From: Dolomitihabitans soli
GTDB lineage: Bacteria; Actinomycetota; Actinomycetes; Streptosporangiales; Streptosporangiaceae
Reading direction: 5' to 3'
Length of the DNA stretch: 64,000 nt
Assembly (NCBI RefSeq): GCF_022213955.1
Contig: NZ_JAKNTW010000038.1
Coordinates: 1-64,000 of the forward strand
The translations under genes were made by a program, and so were the position numbers. Within the stretch, counting starts at the first letter, position 1. Every line of letters begins with the position of its first letter. The notes below the pieces were generated by a model. That model worked only from the letters and a program-made list of their open reading frames with translations, was not told where the DNA came from and searched no databases. Positions 61,965 to 64,000 of this stretch are shown piece after piece.

Positions 61965-62954
61965 TCAGTTCTTCGGCAGCCTGCCCAGGCCGCGGGCGAG
62001 AATGGTGGCGGTGTCGGCGATGACCTTGTCGTCGTAGACGCCGTCGGCGGCCCGGCGGTTGGTGTAGATCGACATGATGATCGGGGCGGCGGCCTTGTCG
62101 GGCCAGATGACGGCGATGTCGTTGGCGACGCCGTACGCGCTGCCGGTGCCGGTCTTGTCGCCGATGGTCCAGGACTTGGGCAGGCCGGCGCGGATGCGCG
62201 CGTCGCCGGTCTCGCTCGCGCGCAGCCAGCCGTTCAGCGTCGCCCGGTCCTTCGGGTTCAGCGCGTCACCGGCCGTGACCTTGCTGAGGTCGCGGGCCAT
62301 CGCCCTGGGAGTGGTGGTGTCCCGCCTCTCCTTGGGGGTCCAGTCGTTGAGCTCGGTCTCCCAGCGGTCCAGGCGGGAGATCGGGTCCTTCAGGGTGCGG
62401 AGGTACCGGGTCAGCCCCGCGGGGCCGCCGAGCTGCTTCAGCAGCATGTTGCCGGCGGTGTTGTCGCTGCGGGTGATGGCCGCCTTGCACAGCTGGGCGA
62501 CGGTCAGCCCGTCCGCCACGTGGTTCTCGGTGATCGGGGAGCCCGGCTTCACCTCCGCGGCCGTCCAGCGGACGACTCGCTCCATCAGTCCCGGGTCGGA
62601 GGTGCGGGCCTTGTGCAGCACGGCGGCGGCGGCCATCGCCTTGAAGGTGGACAGCATCGGGAAGAGCTCGCCCGACCGGTAGGCCACCGTCTTCCCGGTG
62701 GCCAGGTCGATGGCGTATCCGCCGATACGTCCCTTGTGGGATGCCTCCAGCGCGCGTAGCGCCCGCCGGGTGGCGGCCTCGCCGGTCGACGGCGCCCGCA
62801 GATCGCCGAGGACCGCCTGCCCGCGCACCGCTGCCGGCGGGGCCGAGGCCGAGGCGGTGCTCCCGCCGTAGACGGCGCCGCCCGCCAGAAGGGCGACCGT
62901 CAACGCGGTCGCCTTCAGCGCGGTCGGGAAGCGGCGGGGATTGCGGTGGGTCAT
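61965..62954 (-). CDS. class A serine beta-lactamase
   Basis: 329 residues with a signal peptide of about 38. All class A motifs are present: nucleophile Ser102 in STFK, SDN (163-165), the omega-loop RWETELN with general-base Glu199, and KTG (267-269). Secreted penicillin-hydrolysing enzyme; the spectrum cannot be inferred. The C-terminal helix TATILARGLGRLPKN is normal. No BlaR/BlaI regulator is adjacent. Confidence 0.92.
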   Translation of the reverse strand: MTHRNPRRFPTALKATALTVALLAGGAVYGGSTASASAPPAAVRGQAVLGDLRAPSTGEAATRRALRALEASHKGRIGGYAIDLATGKTVAYRSGELFPMLSTFKAMAAAAVLHKARTSDPGLMERVVRWTAAEVKPGSPITENHVADGLTVAQLCKAAITRSDNTAGNMLLKQLGGPAGLTRYLRTLKDPISRLDRWETELNDWTPKERRDTTTPRAMARDLSKVTAGDALNPKDRATLNGWLRASETGDARIRAGLPKSWTIGDKTGTGSAYGVANDIAVIWPDKAAAPIIMSIYTNRRAADGVYDDKVIADTATILARGLGRLPKN

Positions 62955-63151
62955 GCGACGTCCTTGCTCTCGTCCGTCAGAGGGCAGGAGCAAAGCAGAG
63001 CGGATCGATCGGTGTCCAATAAGGATATTGGGAAGAGATCGATATCGATTCACGTATGAACACAGTTCAGACACGCCGCCGACCGTGCCTCGACGTCCGG
63101 CCGGCGCGCCCCCGTCCGCCCGCCGCGAACGCCGGGGCGTCGGGGCGGGAT

Positions 63152-64000
63152 CTAGTTCGGGCGGCTGTACAGGTAGAGGCCCTTGGCCAGGGTGGTGGTG
63201 CGCTTCACCGATTCCTGCCAGCTCGCGCCGGCCGGGTGGGCGGTGAGCAGCACGATGATCAGCCGGTCGCCCGTGCCGACCAGCCCCGTCGTGTGGAGTA
63301 CGGGACGGCCCAGGTCGGGCACCACCGGCAGGGCGGCTTGTTCGGGCACCGACGCGGCGGGGCGGGCGGCCCGCTCGGTCACCGAGGTGGTGGAGGCGGT
63401 CACCGAGGTGGTGGAGGCGGTCACCGAGGTGGTGGAGGCGCGGGCGCACGGGACGGGAGGCGTGGTGCCGAAGCCCGACCAGCCCTGCTTCACCGCCCAC
63501 GGCCGGGGGACCGCGTCCGGGATGCCGAAGGACTGGTCGAACCCGTCGGTGCCGCACTTGGCCGCCTTGCGCAGGTGGCCGAGGATGAGACCGCTGACCT
63601 TGGGGTCGGCCCGGTCGAGCAGGTAGCGGTAGGTCCGGGTGATGTCGGAGGCGCTGATCGCGGTGTAACCCCAGAAGCCCGGCTTGTACTCGGGCGGCGG
63701 GGTGGTGTCGGCGAGCTGCAGCTTGCGGGCCATCCGCTGGATGATCTGCTTCTGGCCGCCGCGCTGCCACAGGGTGGTCGCCGCATTGTCGTCGCTGGCC
63801 CGCAGCATGACCTTGAGCAGGGCCTGGTCCTGCGGGGTCACCGACTTCCTCGACTCCAGGAAGTCGATCGCCATCAAGATCTTGACCACCGAGGCCGATC
63901 TGAACGGGCGGTGGGAGTTCCGATGCGAGGTGATCTTTCCGGTCTTGCGGTCGAAGACGACGTAACCGGCGGTGGTGCCCGGCGGCACCTTCGGCTGCTT
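63152..64000 (-). CDS. beta-lactamase-related serine hydrolase, 5' end outside window
   Basis: At least 282 codons, open at the window edge (reading continues KQPKVPPGTTAG). Active-site Ser-x-x-Lys is in SASVVKIL, an SDN-like triad in ASDDNAAT, and the KTG equivalent is KQGWSGFG. An unusual Thr/Ser-rich low-complexity insertion (63378-63440 repeats) lies between the KQG strand and the next strand VLHTTGLVGTGDRLIIVLL. Could be a defective or specialised penicillin-binding enzyme. Orientation and spacing suggest no operon with the class A gene. Confidence 0.75.
   Translation of the reverse strand, partial: KQPKVPPGTTAGYVVFDRKTGKITSHRNSHRPFRSASVVKILMAIDFLESRKSVTPQDQALLKVMLRASDDNAATTLWQRGGQKQIIQRMARKLQLADTTPPPEYKPGFWGYTAISASDITRTYRYLLDRADPKVSGLILGHLRKAAKCGTDGFDQSFGIPDAVPRPWAVKQGWSGFGTTPPVPCARASTTSVTASTTSVTASTTSVTERAARPAASVPEQAALPVVPDLGRPVLHTTGLVGTGDRLIIVLLTAHPAGASWQESVKRTTTLAKGLYLYSRPN
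63378..63440 (-). repeat. three perfect 21-bp tandem repeats inside the serine hydrolase
   Basis: GTCACCGAGGTGGTGGAGGC plus G is repeated three times without change. On the coding strand it gives three STTSVTA-like units. Perfect identity implies recent expansion, and copy number may vary between strains. Confidence 0.9.

Overview
The window is chromosomal DNA of a high-GC filamentous actinomycete. GTG starts are frequent, intergenic spaces are short, and several operons use GTGA or ATGA stop/start overlaps. The SCO2521-SCO2525 type cassette, the cobalamin riboswitch on nrdAB, the GlgC/GlgM pair, the HelD-like helicase and the many actinobacterial secreted proteins suggest the Streptosporangiales (Nonomuraea/Streptosporangium-like). 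That placement is inference; no rRNA is present. No insertion sequence, prophage or CRISPR array was seen.

Layout. 0.3-6.2 kb: a large secreted subtilisin-like protease, a lytic transglycosylase lipoprotein, and a two-gene candidate RNA-repair unit (Thg1-like 3'-5' polymerase plus a P-loop kinase). 6.3-13.7 kb: a steroid C/D-ring (HIP) degradation cluster with the gene order of the mycobacterial KstR2 regulon: an SDR divergent from echA20-ipdA-ipdB-ipdC-ipdF-kstR2-fadA6. A near-consensus KstR2 operator lies in the divergent promoter. Its gene junctions carry tandem duplications of gene ends that form chains of overlapping mini-ORFs. 13.7-16.5 kb: gene debris (a thiolase-end copy and a LacI remnant), a secreted protein and a FAD oxidoreductase. 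16.5-22.9 kb: a leftward cassette of unknown function (SCO2525-type methyltransferase, SCO2524, SCO2523 variant P-loop ATPase, SCO2522, SCO2521) followed by a two-helix membrane protein.

23.2-29.6 kb: a solo molybdenum-hydroxylase large subunit, an alpha/beta hydrolase, a dihydrofolate-reductase-like gene remnant, a cysteine desulfurase, and a TetR-DUF6204 pair. 29.8-30.3 kb: a leftward tRNA operon Gly-Cys-Gly-Val with a terminator. 30.3-36 kb: a cell-wall amidase, GlmS and a TctC-like lipoprotein. 35.7-39.2 kb: a B12 riboswitch controlling class Ia ribonucleotide reductase nrdAB. 39.3-48.2 kb: an MscS channel, membrane and lipoproteins, divergent glgC/glgM, a YfiH-like protein, a divergent Nramp-like transporter and a DUF305 lipoprotein.

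48.3-59.5 kb is the accessory part. It holds a WD40 membrane protein divergent from a STAND/NACHT ATPase that lacks its own sensor repeats, a HelD-like helicase, a membrane protein with 22 tandem 11-residue pentapeptide-type repeats, a MazG-like pyrophosphatase, a nucleotide-sugar dehydrogenase and a frameshifted remnant. 59.7-64 kb: an MBL-fold hydrolase, a secreted protein built of about four repeats, a class A beta-lactamase and a second, truncated serine hydrolase at the window edge.

The best candidates for undescribed biology are the SCO2521-2525 cassette, the split STAND/WD40 pair, the Thg1-kinase pair and the mini-ORF chains in the ipd operon.
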